Shown here piece after piece: positions 63,261 through 64,000 of a stretch of DNA of 64,000 bases (positions are counted from its first letter, which is position 1; each line of letters begins with the position of its first letter). This DNA is from Bacteroidota bacterium. GTDB taxonomy: Bacteria > Bacteroidota > Bacteroidia > Bacteroidales > NBLH01. Location of the stretch: assembly GCA_025361565.1 (NCBI GenBank), contig JANYKN010000007.1, positions 1 through 64,000 of the forward strand, read 5' to 3'. The translations under genes were made by a program, and so were the position numbers. The notes below the pieces were generated by a model that did not search any database, was not told the origin of the DNA, and saw only the letters and a program-made list of their open reading frames with translations.

Positions 63261-64000
63261 ATGAAAAAACTTATTTTGTATTTATTAACAATTTGTATTG
63301 GTTATGTATACACAGCCAATGCACAAACCATTACCGGTGTTATCACAAACACTGATGATGGACAACCACTTCCAAGAGTAAATATCCAGGAAAAAGGGAC
63401 AACCCAGGGAACAATTACAGACTTGAGCGGTGCTTATACCATCAATGTTTCAGGCCAAAATTCCGTTTTGGTAGTTTCGTTTGTTGGCTTCAAACCCCAA
63501 GAAATAACAGTTGGAAGTCAAAACGTAATTAATATTGCCCTTGAAGTAGAGGCAACAGGAATAGACGAAGTTGTAGTAGTTGGTTACGGTACAATGAAGA
63601 AGAAAGACTTGACCGGTTCAGTAGCTTCTGTTTCAGAGAATGATTTAAAGTCCAGCATCTCTACTAATATTGACCAGGCAATTCAAGGTCGTATATCAGG
63701 AGTTCAGGTAACGCAAAACTCAGGACAACCGGGAGGTGCAACTTCCATTCGGATTCGGGGAGCAAGTTCTGTTTCAGGTAGTAACGAACCCCTATATGTT
63801 GTTGATGGAGTTCCATTTTTAGGAAATGGACAAAGCATTGGAGGTTTTGATTGGGCAGGAGGAACCAACGGTCAAAACAAAGTTAACCCACTTTCAACAA
63901 TTAATCCTGCGGATATAGTTAATATTGAAGTTCTTAAAGATGCTTCCGCTTCTGCAATTTATGGTGCACAGGCAGCAAATGGTGTAGTTCTCATAACAAC
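63261..64000 (+). CDS. SusC-type TonB-dependent receptor, 5' part (cut by window edge)
   Basis: The first 246 codons are intact and open to the window end. A signal peptide ends near TANAQ. A carboxypeptidase regulatory-like domain (about 22-105, ITGVITNTDDGQPLPRVN to GFKPQE) precedes the SusC plug start VVVVGYGTMKKKDLTGSVASV, then GRISGVQVTQNSGQPGG, IRIRGASSVSGSNEPLYVVDGVPF and VEVLKDASASAIYGAQAANGVV. The receptor should import mannan oligosaccharides with a SusD partner expected downstream. Incomplete at the 3' end. Confidence 0.95.
   Translation, partial: MKKLILYLLTICIGYVYTANAQTITGVITNTDDGQPLPRVNIQEKGTTQGTITDLSGAYTINVSGQNSVLVVSFVGFKPQEITVGSQNVINIALEVEATGIDEVVVVGYGTMKKKDLTGSVASVSENDLKSSISTNIDQAIQGRISGVQVTQNSGQPGGATSIRIRGASSVSGSNEPLYVVDGVPFLGNGQSIGGFDWAGGTNGQNKVNPLSTINPADIVNIEVLKDASASAIYGAQAANGVVLIT

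Noticed and set aside
1-64000. tRNA, rRNA, insertion sequences and prophage
   Set aside because: Looked for while reading; no cloverleaf, rRNA segment, transposase or integrase was recognised. A dedicated covariance search was not possible.

Overview
The window is AT-rich chromosomal DNA from a member of the Bacteroidota, probably a Bacteroidales or Marinilabiliales-like anaerobe or facultative anaerobe. This is judged from sequence features only. The markers are a short RpoD-type sigma factor, promoters of the form TTTG-N19-TAnnTTTG, a hybrid two-component system (HTCS), a SusC-type receptor, an ECF sigma / FecR / STN-TonB receptor cassette, and futalosine-pathway menaquinone genes. No rRNA, tRNA, IS element, prophage or CRISPR array was recognised. 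The contig breaks inside a SusC-like gene at the right edge.

Left part (1-36 kb) is mostly housekeeping. It has an MFS transporter, a PLP enzyme, a Bax-inhibitor-like protein, an AlkD-like HEAT protein, pyrE back to back with a Nudix hydrolase, and a coaD / SpoIIE-phosphatase / redoxin operon. Next come a molybdopterin oxidoreductase operon without a Tat signal, udk with an exonuclease, fabD, a DEAD-box helicase, rpoD, an FtsB-like protein, a ThiS-like protein, korAB, an aminotransferase, folE, mqnB, mqnD, a tRNA adenosine deaminase, aspS with a HepT-like protein, and an Rrf2 regulator. Oxygen-sensitive ferredoxin- and molybdenum-dependent enzymes plus futalosine menaquinone synthesis point to anaerobic respiration or fermentation.

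The middle (36-53.6 kb) holds a DUF3137 protein and two unknown secreted proteins. It also has a lipoprotein followed by a complete trans-envelope signalling cassette (ECF sigma, FecR anti-sigma, STN-TonB receptor), and a pentameric ligand-gated ion channel homologue. hldD, aroB, proline dehydrogenase, a tungsten-type aldehyde ferredoxin oxidoreductase and ppnP follow.

The right end (53.9-64 kb) is the start of a beta-mannan utilisation locus: HTCS regulator, lipoprotein GH26 mannanase, sodium/sugar symporter, GH130 mannosylglucose phosphorylase, and a SusC-type receptor cut by the window edge. The expected scheme is surface or periplasmic cleavage to mannobiose, symport into the cytoplasm, epimerisation by an enzyme not seen here, and phosphorolysis to mannose-1-phosphate and glucose.

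The most unusual items are an imperfect but exactly 8-bp-periodic repeat family (RAATGNNT) at three intergenic sites, the bacterial Cys-loop-type channel, a HepT-like protein lacking the RNase motif, a bulged hairpin inside the mannan locus, and a promoter with overlapping palindrome at the Rrf2 gene. Several genes have TTG as the only sensible start codon.
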